Source of the DNA: Saprospira grandis
GTDB taxonomy: Bacteria > Bacteroidota > Bacteroidia > Chitinophagales > Saprospiraceae
Assembly: GCF_027594745.1 (NCBI RefSeq)
Contig: NZ_CP110854.1
Coordinates: forward strand, 1,833,501 to 1,897,500
Direction: 5' to 3'
Length of the DNA: 64,000 nucleotides
Under the pieces are notes generated by a model. It was not told where the DNA came from, searched no databases, and saw only the letters and a list, made by a program, of their open reading frames with translations. The position numbers were made by a program, and so were the translations under genes. This document shows positions 1 to 8,514 of this stretch, one piece after another. Positions within the stretch are counted from its first letter, which is position 1. Every line of letters begins with the position of its first letter.

Positions 1-71
1 TCCTCCTTAAAGAGCAACCAAAGCGACAAAGAGGCAAAGGTCCAAATAAAAATCAATCCTATCCAACTCAT
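1..71 (-). CDS. N-terminus of a membrane or exported protein, cut by the window edge
   Basis: An ATG at 69-71 on the minus strand opens a frame that stays open for 23 codons to the left edge. The peptide begins MSWIGLIFIWTFASLSLWLL, a hydrophobic stretch long enough for one membrane segment or a signal anchor. It starts 28 bp downstream of the preceding minus-strand gene, so the two may be co-transcribed. Nothing more of the protein is visible and its function cannot be assigned. With only 23 codons, chance cannot be excluded. Confidence 0.45.
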   Translation of the reverse strand, partial: MSWIGLIFIWTFASLSLWLLFKE

Positions 72-99
72 AGTTAGTATTTTACAGTAAAAAATGGGG

Positions 100-315
100 C
101 TAAAGTACTTTCAACTCGAGGATCTCGATGGGGGTTCCCCACATTTGCACAGAAAAATAATCTTCTGCCTCCTTGGCCATAATTTCTAGGCGCAAACCCG
201 CTTTTGCATACTTTTCTTCCAAATTTGTGGGCAAGTATTCTTGGCCCTGATCATCTTTGAGGCCCCAAAATCCACCAGATAGTGGGACATGAATGACGGT
301 TACGATTAGTTTCAT
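100..315 (-). CDS. Small conserved protein of unknown function (71 aa)
   Basis: The product is 71 residues with no signal peptide or membrane segment. Its pattern of short beta strands (LIVTVIHV, GFWGLKDDQGQEYLP, MWGTPIEILEL) resembles the small OB-like proteins of Bacteroidota that carry a GGFWG...MWG signature, but I cannot name a function. The reading frame has normal codon use for the window, and an AT-rich stretch lies upstream. It probably forms a transcription unit with the clipped membrane protein that follows it. Confidence 0.6.
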   Translation of the reverse strand: MKLIVTVIHVPLSGGFWGLKDDQGQEYLPTNLEEKYAKAGLRLEIMAKEAEDYFSVQMWGTPIEILELKVL

Positions 316-335
316 AGTTCTGTTTTATATTTTTT

Positions 336-466
336 GGGGGCTGCCCCTGCGCTTCGCTTGGGTCGGGCTGTTTCGCAGCTCGCTATTCGCTCGGCCCTTC
401 ACAAAATTCGCTTCGCTCATTTTGCTTGGTCTGGCGCTTTGCGCCACTGCTGTCCATCCCTCAGCC
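336..466 (+). repeat. Intergenic structured element 1, type B
   Basis: It begins GGGGGCTGCCCC and ends ATCCCTCAGCC, so the ends pair as GGCTG/CAGCC. It contains the conserved CTCGCTATTCGCTCGGCCC segment, a variable stem CAAAAT/ATTTTG, then GGTCTG and a GGCGC/GCGCC hairpin. A further small hairpin (GCTCC/GGAGC) and GC-rich sequence follow to about 525. The element fills the gap between two minus-strand genes. Confidence 0.8.
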
Positions 467-515
467 GCTCCACCGAGGAGCCAGCTAAAGGCTTGGGGCT
501 TCGGCCCTTTTGGTT

Positions 516-989
516 TTATTGGGCGGCCACAATATCTGCTATAATTTTGAGATGATGATTCGTATGAATGGCTACAAACTTAATGCCTTGGTTCCTCTTA
601 AGGTGGCCAAAAAACGGATGGTCGAAATAAGCTTTTTCTGCTTGTTTTTGGACCAATTGCAGCAGAGCCTCGCTTTTTTCCAATAAGCTAGGCAACTGAC
701 TCAGGTCTATGGCTTCTCGGTTGTTAATCATCTTTGGGGCCTTGGCTTTTCCTCTGGGGATTTTGCCCGTGGCCAAAATCAGTGATTTGGAGGGACTAAA
801 CTTAGGTTTAAACTGAGTGGGATCGCTATCGACAATAGCTTGCAACATAGCAATAGCTGCCTTAAGCGAGTGCTCAATATGCCAATCTACCCCTCTTTCC
901 GATACCTCAGGGGCCAAAAGCGGCGCTTGCTCCAAATAGCTGGCTAAATCCTTTAGGCTCTGCTGAGCCATATCTACTTCTTTTTTCAT
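516..989 (-). CDS. DinB-like / DUF1569 family protein
   Basis: The 157-residue protein is predicted to be an all-helical four-helix bundle. Histidines lie at positions typical of the DinB/DUF1569 superfamily: WHIEHSL near residue 36, HPFFGHL near 123 and HTNHHL near 141. Members often bind a divalent metal through three histidines. Some act as thiol-dependent S-transferases, but DUF1569 members are mostly uncharacterised, so no reaction is claimed. Another in-frame ATG lies at residue 7 (MAQQSL) and is an equally good start. The gene stands alone between two structured repeats. It could instead be another DinB-fold subfamily. Confidence 0.72.
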   Translation of the reverse strand: MKKEVDMAQQSLKDLASYLEQAPLLAPEVSERGVDWHIEHSLKAAIAMLQAIVDSDPTQFKPKFSPSKSLILATGKIPRGKAKAPKMINNREAIDLSQLPSLLEKSEALLQLVQKQAEKAYFDHPFFGHLKRNQGIKFVAIHTNHHLKIIADIVAAQ

Positions 990-1078
990 TTTTTAGTGAA
1001 TTGGGTGAGGGAAATATGGTCCATTTGGTTTAGGCGGGGGCGAAGCCCTTTTTGGCCCGCAGGGCCTTTTTGTCGAGC

Positions 1079-1206
1079 CGGCCCAGCGCTGCGGAGGGGT
1101 GGCCGCAGGCCAGACCGAAGGCGAAACAAAGTGAAGCCTGAAGGGCCGAGCAGACCTGCGAGCCCCGCAGCATAGCGGCGGCCGCCCATGGGCGGCCGCG
1201 GGCCCC
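1079..1206 (-). repeat. Intergenic structured element 2, type A variant
   Basis: Read on the minus strand it begins GGGGCCCGCGGCC and ends CGCTGGGCC. The closing stem is therefore GGCCC/GGGCC instead of the usual GGCCT/AGGCC, with both sides changed together. The conserved core GGCTCGCAGGTCTGCTCGG is present, followed by a variable stem, GGTCTGG and the CCTGCGG hairpin. Its T-tract end touches the secA terminator. A second GC hairpin follows to about 1036. Confidence 0.8.
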
Positions 1207-1244
1207 AAAAAAAAGCCCACTTACAAGAAAGATACTTATAAGTG
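1207..1244 (-). terminator. Rho-independent terminator of secA
   Basis: On the minus strand the arms CACTTATAAG (1235-1244) and CTTGTAAGTG (1218-1227) pair over ten positions with one wobble pair. A GC and a run of eight T follow. It lies about 30 bp after the secA stop codon. The T run leads straight into structured element 2. Confidence 0.85.
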
Positions 1245-1273
1245 AGCGATTTATGGGTACAAACTAAATCAAA

Positions 1274-4200
1274 TTAGTTTTTGCCGTGGCAATGCTTGTA
1301 TTTTTTGCCGCTACCGCAGGGGCAAAGATCGTTGCGACCGACCTTATTTTCTACACGGCGAGGGGCTACCTTTTCGATAGGCGTTTGCTCTTGTTGAGCG
1401 GCCTGTCTTTGGGCCTCCTGTTCGGCTTTTTGCTCTTCGATATTGCTGTGTACCTCCTCGAAGTACTCCTCTTCTTCTACCTCCTGTGCTTCTTGGATTT
1501 GGCTTTCCTGTTGGATAGGAATTAGGCCACGGAACAAGAAAGAGCAAACCTCTTGATTGATTCGGCTACGGAGTTGGGCAAAAAGCTTGCGCGACTCAAT
1601 TTTGTAGACCACCAAGGGGTCTTTTTGGGCAAAAGAAGCATTTTGGACCTGATCCTTGAGCTCATCCATATCGCGGAGGTGCTCCTTCCAATTAGAATCG
1701 ATAAGGGCCAAAGTGATTGAGCGTTCGATTTGGTTAATCAGGCTCTTGCCATTAGTTTTCACGGCCTGTTCCATATCGGCATTGATCTCCAGGGCCTGGA
1801 TACCGTTAGTAAAGGGGATAGCAATTTTTGTAAAGTTATTGCTTTCGTCCTCATAGATCCGTTGGATAAGCGGCAAAATAGCCTGAGCGATATGCTCGAA
1901 CTTGCGGTTATAGGCGGCAAAAAGCGGGGCCGACAGTTGGTCCGTCAAATCATTGGGGTCTGTCGTGTAGAGCTCTTCAGCCGTAATTTGTGGATCGATC
2001 CCAAAGTTTTGGATCATGGCCTGTTCGAAGCCCTCATAATTGCGTTCATTTTGATATTGAGCGATCAATTCGTAGAGCAAATCGAGGAACATATCGTTGA
2101 GGTCAATCGCTAGGCGATCGCCTTCTAGGGCATTATTACGGCGGCGGTAAATTTCTTCCCGCTGCATATTCATTACATCATCATATTCGAGTAGGCGTTT
2201 ACGAATACCGAAGTTATTCTCTTCCACCTTCTTCTGTGCTCTTTCGATCGACTTGCTAATCATGGGATGTTGCAAAACATCGCCTTCTTTATGGCCTAGG
2301 CGGTCCATCATTTTAGCGATACGATCAGAGCGGAAAAGGCGCATCAGTTTATCTTCTAGAGAAACATAAAACTGAGAAGAACCTACATCTCCTTGACGGC
2401 CGGCACGACCACGGAGCTGTCGATCTACCCGGCGAGAATCGTGGCGTTCTGTACCAATAATGGCCAACCCCCCCAATTGTTTCACCTCATCAGTTAACTT
2501 AATATCGGTACCTCGACCGGCCATGTTGGTGGCAATGGTTACCTGTCCACTCTTACCGGCTTCTGCTACTACATCGGCCTCGCGGGCGTGCTGTTTAGCA
2601 TTAAGTACGTTATGCGGAATTTTGCGGAGGCTAAGCATACGGCTCAAGACCTCTGAGCTTTGGACCGAAGTTGTACCGACAAGGATAGGTCGGCCAGCTT
2701 CACGCATCTTTATCACCTCTTCAATGATCGCATTATACTTTTCGCGTTCTGTCTTATAGACCAAATCGTTACGGTCATCACGGGCGATTGGGCGGTTGGT
2801 GGGAATAATCACCACATCCAATTTATAAATATCCCAAAGCTCCTGCGATTCCGTTTCCGCTGTACCGGTCATCCCTGCTAGTTTGTGGTACATTCGGAAG
2901 AAGTTCTGTAGCGTTACGGTAGCATAAGTTTGGGTAGAATTTTCGATCTCTACATTTTCCTTAGCTTCTAGTGCTTGGTGTAGGCCGTCTGAGTAGCGGC
3001 GACCATCCATAACACGGCCCGTTTGCTCATCGACAATTTTCACCTTGCCCTCTACAACGATATATTCATCTTCTTTATGGAAGAGTGCATAAGCCTTGAG
3101 CAATTGGCGCATAGCGTGCAGGCGCTCACTTTTGGCGGCAAAAGCCTGAATCAACTCATCTTTTTTGAGCTGTTTTTCTTCGGGGTTAAGGCTACTATTA
3201 TTATCTACTTGCAAGAGTTTATCATTGATATCCTCCATAACAAATAGGTGCTTATCAGAGCCGCCCTTACCCAATAAATCCGTTCCGCGGTCGGTCAGTT
3301 CTACACTGCGGTTTTTCTCTTCGATCACAAAAAACAGTTCAGCATCGGCTTTGTGCATATGCTTACTTTGTTCGGCCATATAATGCGCCTCTGTTTTCTG
3401 TAGAATTTGCTGCATACCGGGTTCACTCAAAAACTTAATGAGTGCGCGGTTTTTGGGTAGACCACGATAGGCGCGGAAAAGATCGAGTCCTCCCCCACCC
3501 TCTTCGGGTCCAGTATCGCCAGCGGCAATTTTTTGTTTAGCCGAGCGAATGAGTTGAACGACCAATTTCTTTTGGGCATTCATAATATGCTCTACTGCAG
3601 GCTTGAGGCCCAAAAATAGCTCTGCGCGATCATCTTTAGGCGTTGGGCCAGAAATAATAAGTGGTGTACGGGCATCATCAATCAAGACCGAGTCCACCTC
3701 ATCAATCATAGTATAGTGGAACTTGCCCTGTACTTTTTCATCTACCTTATGGACCATATTATCTCTTAGATAATCAAAACCAAATTCGTTATTGGTTCCA
3801 TAAGTTACATCACAACGGTAAGCCGCCTTGCGTCCATCAGAATGCGGGCGATGCTTATCAATACAATCTACAGTAAGGAAAAGGAAGCTCAACAAGGGGG
3901 CCATCCATTCGGCATCCCGTTTAGCTAGATAATCGTTTACTGTAATAATATGCACCCCTTCTCCGGCCAAACCATTCAGGTAAGCGGGCAAAGTAGCCAC
4001 TAGGGTTTTACCTTCCCCCGTCGCCATCTCGGCAATTTTACCTGAGTGCAAAACGGCACCACCAATAAGCTGCACATCGTAGTGGATCATATTCCAGACC
4101 ACCTCATTTCCAGCAGCCATCCAGCGGTTTTTCCAAATCGCCTTATCTCCATTTAGCTCTAGCGGACGGATCTCATCATTGATCCAATTCCCCACCACCT

Positions 4201-4606
4201 CATGATCAAAATCAGTAGCAGTCACCTCTAGGGTTTCTTCTTCTGTAAAGCGGCGAGCCGTTTCTTTAACTACAGCAAAAGCCTGAGGCAAAAGATTTTC
4301 TAGAATTTCCTCTAGGCGTTGATCGCGGTCCTTTTTCAATTGGTCCACTTCCTTATAAAGGTCTTCTTTTTTGAAGATATCTTCGGTAGAGACCGCCTGC
4401 TCTTGCAGCTTTTCAATCTCTACATCAATATCTGCCAAATAATCTTTAATGGCCGCTCTAAATTCAATTGTTTTATGACGGAGCTCGTCATGGCTCAAGC
4501 TCTTGAGCTTGGCGTACTCCTCGTTAATTTGGGCTACCACAGGGCGCAACTCTTCAATATCGCGCTCTTGCTTGTTCCCAAATATCTTTTTTAAGAAACC
4601 AAACAT
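1274..4606 (-). CDS. secA: Preprotein translocase ATPase SecA
   Basis: SecA is the ATPase motor that pushes unfolded precursors through SecYEG at the inner membrane. The product is 1110 residues, longer than the roughly 900 of E. coli, as is usual in Bacteroidota. Visible motifs are Walker A (MATGEGKTLVATLPAYL, about residue 195), the DEVD Walker B (IDEVDSVLIDD), the preprotein cross-linking region, NMAGRGTDIKL and RQLRGRAGRQGD of the second helicase lobe, and a C-terminal SEC-C zinc motif (CPCGSGKKYKHCH) after an acidic glutamine-rich linker. The start MFGFLKKIFGNKQER matches the family's amphipathic N-terminus. It is a single-gene unit with its own terminator and a likely promoter about 80 bp upstream. 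Confidence 0.98.
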   Translation of the reverse strand: MFGFLKKIFGNKQERDIEELRPVVAQINEEYAKLKSLSHDELRHKTIEFRAAIKDYLADIDVEIEKLQEQAVSTEDIFKKEDLYKEVDQLKKDRDQRLEEILENLLPQAFAVVKETARRFTEEETLEVTATDFDHEVVGNWINDEIRPLELNGDKAIWKNRWMAAGNEVVWNMIHYDVQLIGGAVLHSGKIAEMATGEGKTLVATLPAYLNGLAGEGVHIITVNDYLAKRDAEWMAPLLSFLFLTVDCIDKHRPHSDGRKAAYRCDVTYGTNNEFGFDYLRDNMVHKVDEKVQGKFHYTMIDEVDSVLIDDARTPLIISGPTPKDDRAELFLGLKPAVEHIMNAQKKLVVQLIRSAKQKIAAGDTGPEEGGGGLDLFRAYRGLPKNRALIKFLSEPGMQQILQKTEAHYMAEQSKHMHKADAELFFVIEEKNRSVELTDRGTDLLGKGGSDKHLFVMEDINDKLLQVDNNSSLNPEEKQLKKDELIQAFAAKSERLHAMRQLLKAYALFHKEDEYIVVEGKVKIVDEQTGRVMDGRRYSDGLHQALEAKENVEIENSTQTYATVTLQNFFRMYHKLAGMTGTAETESQELWDIYKLDVVIIPTNRPIARDDRNDLVYKTEREKYNAIIEEVIKMREAGRPILVGTTSVQSSEVLSRMLSLRKIPHNVLNAKQHAREADVVAEAGKSGQVTIATNMAGRGTDIKLTDEVKQLGGLAIIGTERHDSRRVDRQLRGRAGRQGDVGSSQFYVSLEDKLMRLFRSDRIAKMMDRLGHKEGDVLQHPMISKSIERAQKKVEENNFGIRKRLLEYDDVMNMQREEIYRRRNNALEGDRLAIDLNDMFLDLLYELIAQYQNERNYEGFEQAMIQNFGIDPQITAEELYTTDPNDLTDQLSAPLFAAYNRKFEHIAQAILPLIQRIYEDESNNFTKIAIPFTNGIQALEINADMEQAVKTNGKSLINQIERSITLALIDSNWKEHLRDMDELKDQVQNASFAQKDPLVVYKIESRKLFAQLRSRINQEVCSFLFRGLIPIQQESQIQEAQEVEEEEYFEEVHSNIEEQKAEQEAQRQAAQQEQTPIEKVAPRRVENKVGRNDLCPCGSGKKYKHCHGKN

Positions 4607-4684
4607 GCTAAGGTATAAAGTTTATAATCTGTAAATTAGAAAGGGGTTATCCCTTTCTGCCGTCTGCTCTGAGCAAAACTCATA

Positions 4685-4692
4685 CAAAAATA
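4685..4692 (-). promoter_or_regulatory. Candidate -7 box for secA
   Basis: The minus strand reads TATTTTTG, matching the Bacteroidota consensus TAnnTTTG, about 80 bp before the secA start. A TTG occurs 22 bp further upstream, a little far for the usual -33 element. The same TGTATTTTTG string precedes valS and mnmE. Confidence 0.4.
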
Positions 4693-4839
4693 CAACTTAA
4701 ATAAAGAAGTTGCGCAATTAATGGCCGCAATTATAGCTCAAGGCCCTCATTATAGGGACTTTAGGCTTTTTTTATTTTATTTCCCTTGGCATAACCAACT
4801 GACAATCTGTCAGTTTTATTTTAATTTAACTGCTATTTT

Positions 4840-4954
4840 GGGGCCTCCCGCCTTCGGCGGGCGCTACGTTGCAGGGCTCGCTACTCGCTCGGCCCTGCAG
4901 CCGCCTGCGGCGGCTTTGGTCTGGCCTGCGGCCCCCCTTTCACATCGCTAGGCC
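4840..4954 (+). repeat. Intergenic structured element 3, type A
   Basis: The ends are GGGGCCTCCCGCC and CATCGCTAGGCC, giving closing stem GGCCT/AGGCC. The first hairpin is CCCGCC/GGCGGG, the variable stem is GCCGCC/GGCGGC and the third hairpin is GGCCTGCGGCC. The rest of the 373-bp gap between secA and the AraC gene holds the secA leader and AT-rich sequence with no other recognisable feature. Confidence 0.85.
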
Positions 4955-4979
4955 AAATGAGCAGCCTGCTCCTGCAGCA

Positions 4980-5870
4980 TTAACGGCCCTGTTTTTCTTT
5001 CCGAAAACGAGAGGGCGTTTTTTGATAGCGCCGCTTAAATAAGCGATTAAAATAAGACAGGCTATTAAAACCACAATATAGGGCAATATCCCCAATCTTT
5101 TCTTCGGTCTGCAACAAAAGACTAGCCGCCAATTTTAAACGCTCTTCCTGAATAAAATCATTGGGCGATTGCCCCAATTCTGCCTTAAAGGAGCGATAAA
5201 AATGAGCCTCACTCATACAGGCTTTTTTGCTCAATTCCCCAACGCTAAGCTCTTCTCTCAAATGCTGGCGGATATACTGGACCAACTGCGCCAACCGACT
5301 GTCTTCCTCCCCTATTTTTACCTCATTTTCTTGCTGCAATACCCGCAACAACAACTCTTTTAAGGCCATTCCCACAAATAAATCCTTAGAAGGATGCCCC
5401 TCCGTAAATAAAAAGATGAGCCGCTGCAAAATCTGCTGCACCGCCAAGGAATGCGTAAAATGAAAATTCCCCGACTGAAAAGACCAAAGCAATCCATCCT
5501 CCCGAGGACGCTCCCTATTCAGCCAATCTAGTTCCTGCTGTACCATATCCTCATCCAAAGCCAAAGCCAAACATTTGGTGGGCTGATGCATATTGGCCTC
5601 CGGAAAATCAATGCGCATCAATTCATTGGGCGGCAAAAGCACCGACTCCCCAGGCAAAAAGCAAAAGGGCGCCTTATCTCGCAAATGCATCCGCTTCTTC
5701 CCCATCAACATAGCCGCCAATACCGGCTGCCGAAACTGCAATTCTACCGCCTCTGCCATCTGATGCGTCTCAAAAATATGAAGCTCCGCTTGGGCCGCCG
5801 CAAAACTGTTTTGCTGCTCGACTAAAGTATGGAGTGGACGCCCAGCCCGATAGTTATCTGGTAATAGCAT
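4980..5870 (-). CDS. AraC-family transcriptional regulator
   Basis: The 296-residue protein has an N-terminal sensor region of the AraC_N type and a C-terminal double helix-turn-helix domain (about residues 195-290). Signature segments are LSVGELSKKACMSEAHFYRSF and IGDIALYCGFNSLSYFNRLF, followed by the usual KTPSRFR end. The frame is open 20 codons further upstream from an alternative ATG at 5930, but MLLPDNYRAG fits the start of this family better. It is divergent from an aldehyde dehydrogenase and DUF779 pair, an arrangement common in Bacteroidota and proteobacteria. I infer that it controls those two genes in response to an aldehyde or alcohol; the inducer is not visible in the sequence. 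Confidence 0.9.
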   Translation of the reverse strand: MLLPDNYRAGRPLHTLVEQQNSFAAAQAELHIFETHQMAEAVELQFRQPVLAAMLMGKKRMHLRDKAPFCFLPGESVLLPPNELMRIDFPEANMHQPTKCLALALDEDMVQQELDWLNRERPREDGLLWSFQSGNFHFTHSLAVQQILQRLIFLFTEGHPSKDLFVGMALKELLLRVLQQENEVKIGEEDSRLAQLVQYIRQHLREELSVGELSKKACMSEAHFYRSFKAELGQSPNDFIQEERLKLAASLLLQTEEKIGDIALYCGFNSLSYFNRLFKRRYQKTPSRFRKEKQGR

Positions 5871-6060
5871 AGGAGTTGATTTTGATGTGGAGAGGAATTT
5901 TGAATTAGCTGAACAGTAGAGAACAAGCAAATGCTGTAGCCAAATAAAAATGCAGCCATCTCCTTAATTTACAGTTTTTTTGTGGGTATAGCGAATTAAA
6001 ATTGATAGGATTGTTCAAGTCTTTGATAGAAAGCTACAAAAAGACCCCAAATTTATAAAT

Positions 6061-6068
6061 TACCTTTG
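6061..6068 (+). promoter_or_regulatory. Candidate -7 box for the aldehyde dehydrogenase operon
   Basis: TACCTTTG matches TAnnTTTG exactly, about 82 bp before the dehydrogenase ATG in the 280-bp divergent gap. The identical octamer precedes the branched-chain E1 gene. No convincing -33 TTG is seen at the usual distance, which would fit an activator-dependent promoter. Confidence 0.42.
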
Positions 6069-6150
6069 GCTAGTCAACAGTAAAACTATTTGCTAATAAT
6101 CAGTTTAATAAAAGCTCCCGCTTTTGCTAAATTGAACAACCAACAACAAC

Positions 6151-7671
6151 ATGCAAGAAACAAATGTAATGGATGAAGTCCTAAAAGCTCCCGACTTCAA
6201 ACCTCAATACGAAAACTTTATCGGCGGAGAATGGGTAAAACCCACCAATGGCGAATACTTCGAAAATGTATCTCCCGTAGACGGTAAAAGCTTTACGCTT
6301 ATCCCCCGCTCTACCAAAGAAGATATTGATAAGGCCGTAGCCGCCGCCTGGGCCGCCGCTCCAGAATGGAACAATAGCGCAGCCGCTTTCCGTAGCAATA
6401 TTCTACTCAAGATTGCCGACCGTATGGAGGAAAATCTTGAACTACTCGCTCGTACCGAAACTTGGGACAATGGTAAGGCCATTCGCGAAACTCGCGCAGC
6501 CGATATGCCCCTAGCTATCGACCATTTCCGCTATTTTGCTGGCGTTATCCGCGCTGAAGAAGGTAGCATGAGCGAACTCGATGCTAATACAGTTTGTATC
6601 AATGTCCAAGAACCCCTTGGTGTAGTGGCCCAGATTATTCCCTGGAACTTCCCACTCCTTATGGCTGCTTGGAAAATCGCTCCCGCTCTAGCCGCTGGTA
6701 ACTGCGTAGTCCTTAAACCCGCAGAGCAAACTCCTGTAGGTATCCTCATTCTAATGGAGCTTATTCAGGATATTTTGCCCAAAGGCGTACTAAATGTAGT
6801 CAACGGTTTTGGCGTAGAAGCAGGTAAACCCCTAGCTTCTCACCCCGATGTACGCAAGGTGGCCTTTACCGGAGAAACAACTACCGGCCAGCTCATTATG
6901 CAGTATGCTTCTAAAAACTTGATTCCCGTTACTTTGGAATTGGGCGGTAAGTCGCCCAACGTTTTCTTCGCTAATGTGATGGCAGAAGATGATGCCTTCT
7001 TCGATAAATGCCTAGAAGGGGCCGCTATGTTTGCCCTAAATCAAGGAGAAGTTTGTACTTGCCCCTCCCGCATTTTGGTCCAAGAAAGTATCGCCGATAA
7101 GTTTATCGAACGCCTAATCGAACGCGTCAACGCCATTAAGATGGGCCACCCCCTAGATCCTACTACAATGATGGGCGCACAAGCTTCTAACGATCAATAC
7201 GAGAAAATCCTCAACTATATCAAAATTGGTAAAGAAGAAGGTTGCGAAGTGTTGGCAGGTGGTGCCGCCGCCGCAGTAGATAGCCTCTCTGGTGGCTACT
7301 ATATTCAGCCCACTATCCTAAAAGGACACAACAAAATGAGAGTGTTCCAAGAAGAAATTTTTGGCCCCGTTGTTTGTATTACCACCTTTAAGGATGAAGC
7401 CGAAGCCCTAGAAATCGCTAACGATACCCCCTATGGTTTGGGCGCCGGTGTTTGGACACGCGATATGCACCAAGCTTACCAAATCTCTAGAAAAATTGAA
7501 GCCGGACGCGTTTGGGTGAATAACTATCACGCTTATCCCGCTCACGCTCCTTTCGGTGGCTATAAGAAGTCGGGAATCGGACGCGAGACCCACAAGATGA
7601 TGCTCGCTCACTATCGCCAAACCAAAAATATGCTCATCTCTTACGATAAGAACGCCCTCGGATTCTTCTAA
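6151..7671 (+). CDS. NAD(P)-dependent aldehyde dehydrogenase, AldB/ExaC type
   Basis: It oxidises an aldehyde, probably acetaldehyde or another short aldehyde, to the acid with NAD(P). The 506 residues match the class length. The catalytic cysteine is Cys302 in NQGEVCTCPSR, the general base is Glu263 in TLELGGKSP, and the oxyanion Asn166 is in IIPWNFP. The cofactor fold shows VAFTGETTTG near 238. The ending GYKKSGIGRETHKMML...NMLISYD is typical of the AldB/ExaC branch. DUF779 follows 13 bp later and an AraC gene diverges upstream, a conserved trio for alcohol or aldehyde breakdown. Exact substrate is an inference. Glycolaldehyde or lactaldehyde remain possible. Confidence 0.95.
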   Translation: MQETNVMDEVLKAPDFKPQYENFIGGEWVKPTNGEYFENVSPVDGKSFTLIPRSTKEDIDKAVAAAWAAAPEWNNSAAAFRSNILLKIADRMEENLELLARTETWDNGKAIRETRAADMPLAIDHFRYFAGVIRAEEGSMSELDANTVCINVQEPLGVVAQIIPWNFPLLMAAWKIAPALAAGNCVVLKPAEQTPVGILILMELIQDILPKGVLNVVNGFGVEAGKPLASHPDVRKVAFTGETTTGQLIMQYASKNLIPVTLELGGKSPNVFFANVMAEDDAFFDKCLEGAAMFALNQGEVCTCPSRILVQESIADKFIERLIERVNAIKMGHPLDPTTMMGAQASNDQYEKILNYIKIGKEEGCEVLAGGAAAAVDSLSGGYYIQPTILKGHNKMRVFQEEIFGPVVCITTFKDEAEALEIANDTPYGLGAGVWTRDMHQAYQISRKIEAGRVWVNNYHAYPAHAPFGGYKKSGIGRETHKMMLAHYRQTKNMLISYDKNALGFF

Positions 7672-7684
7672 ACTCCTCAATTTT

Positions 7685-8044
7685 ATGGCAGAACTAGTCG
7701 ATGCAACAGAAAAAGCGCGGCAGTTAATCCGAAAATTGAAAGCCAAACACGGCGATCTGATGTTTCACCAAAGCGGCGGCTGCTGCGATGGATCAGCCCC
7801 TATGTGTTTCGAGGCTGGAGAACTCATGATTGACGATTCGGATGTTCTGCTCGCCGAAATTGAAGACTGCCCTTTTTATATGTCAGCTTTTCAATACAAA
7901 TACTGGAAGAATAGCCACCTTACCCTGGATGTCGTTCCTGGCAGAGGCGCTAGCTTCTCTCTCGAAATTCCCTTGGGCGTCCGCTTTGTCATTAAGTCTA
8001 GATTACTAACCGATGAAGAAGCCGCTCAAGTTAAAGATGCATAG
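7685..8044 (+). CDS. DUF779 protein, partner of the aldehyde dehydrogenase
   Basis: The 119-residue protein matches DUF779, a family almost always found next to AldB/ExaC-type aldehyde dehydrogenases. Visible family features are MFHQSGGCCDGSAPMCF with a CC pair and a third Cys, the FYMSAFQYKYWKNSH segment, and a C-terminal GRGASFSLEIPLGVRF. The cysteines could bind metal, but the biochemical role of DUF779 is unknown to me. It starts 13 bp after the dehydrogenase stop, so the two are one operon, and a strong terminator closes it. Confidence 0.9.
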   Translation: MAELVDATEKARQLIRKLKAKHGDLMFHQSGGCCDGSAPMCFEAGELMIDDSDVLLAEIEDCPFYMSAFQYKYWKNSHLTLDVVPGRGASFSLEIPLGVRFVIKSRLLTDEEAAQVKDA

Positions 8045-8116
8045 TTGTTTCTTTTATCAAGAGTGCTTTGAAAACTATGATCCCCTCCTAATTATGTAGT
8101 TTTTGAACAAGCTCCA

Positions 8117-8150
8117 CCCTCCTTGTCTATAGATAAGGAGGGTTTTTCTT
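8117..8150 (+). terminator. Rho-independent terminator of the aldehyde dehydrogenase operon
   Basis: CCCTCCTT (8117-8124) pairs with AAGGAGGG (8135-8142) around a 10-nt loop, followed by a T-rich tract. Structured element 4 begins 8 bp after the tract. Confidence 0.85.
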
Positions 8151-8157
8151 TTTTTTA

Positions 8158-8272
8158 GGGGCCTCCCGCCTGCGGCGGGCGCTACGTTGCGCAGCTCGCT
8201 ATTCGCTCGGCCCTGCAGCGGCTATGCCGCTTTGGTCTGGCCCTGCGGGCCACTGCTGCACATCGCTAGGCC
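8158..8272 (+). repeat. Intergenic structured element 4, type A
   Basis: Begins GGGGCCTCCCGCC and ends CATCGCTAGGCC. Hairpins are CCCGCC/GGCGGG, AGCGGC/GCCGCT and GGCCCTGCGGGCC. The 470-bp gap up to the next gene also holds the operon terminator, a 46-bp second module (8290-8335) and AT-rich sequence. Confidence 0.85.
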
Positions 8273-8289
8273 GCCCCCTACTGCACATC

Positions 8290-8335
8290 GGTTACTCCCT
8301 TCGGTCGTCGAACGGCGACCTAAAGGCCTTGTTGT
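8290..8335 (+). repeat. Module C, a 46-bp repeat shared with 33399-33444
   Basis: The segment starts GGTTACTCCCTTCGGTCGTC and ends TAAAGGCCTTGTTGT. A copy with only a few differences sits inside another structured element 25 kb away. Both copies are flanked by type A sequence, but at different points, so this module appears to move or be exchanged independently. A GCGC hairpin (GGGCGC/GCGCCC) follows here. Confidence 0.7.
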
Positions 8336-8514
8336 GGCCGGGCGCTTCGCGCCCCCAAAACCGCAAATTTGGCCCAAATTTTAAATTAAGTGTATTCAAC
8401 TGTTGACTATCTGGTTTTCAGTCCTTATAGTTAGTAGTATACGCAGTTTTTTAGTGCTGCATTTTTTCATCACCTCATTTAAATGCCTTAATTTTGGGAA
8501 AAGAAGAAAAAAAG

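Noticed and set aside
1286..4594. Open frames antisense to secA and to other large genes (valS, icmF, TonB receptor)
   Set aside because: They are shadows of strongly coding frames, with no family match and no start signal.
8494..8514. TTG start extending the Rpn protein by seven residues
   Set aside because: The added residues (MGKEEKK) are not part of the family, which begins MIKDRYINPLTDFGFKKLF.
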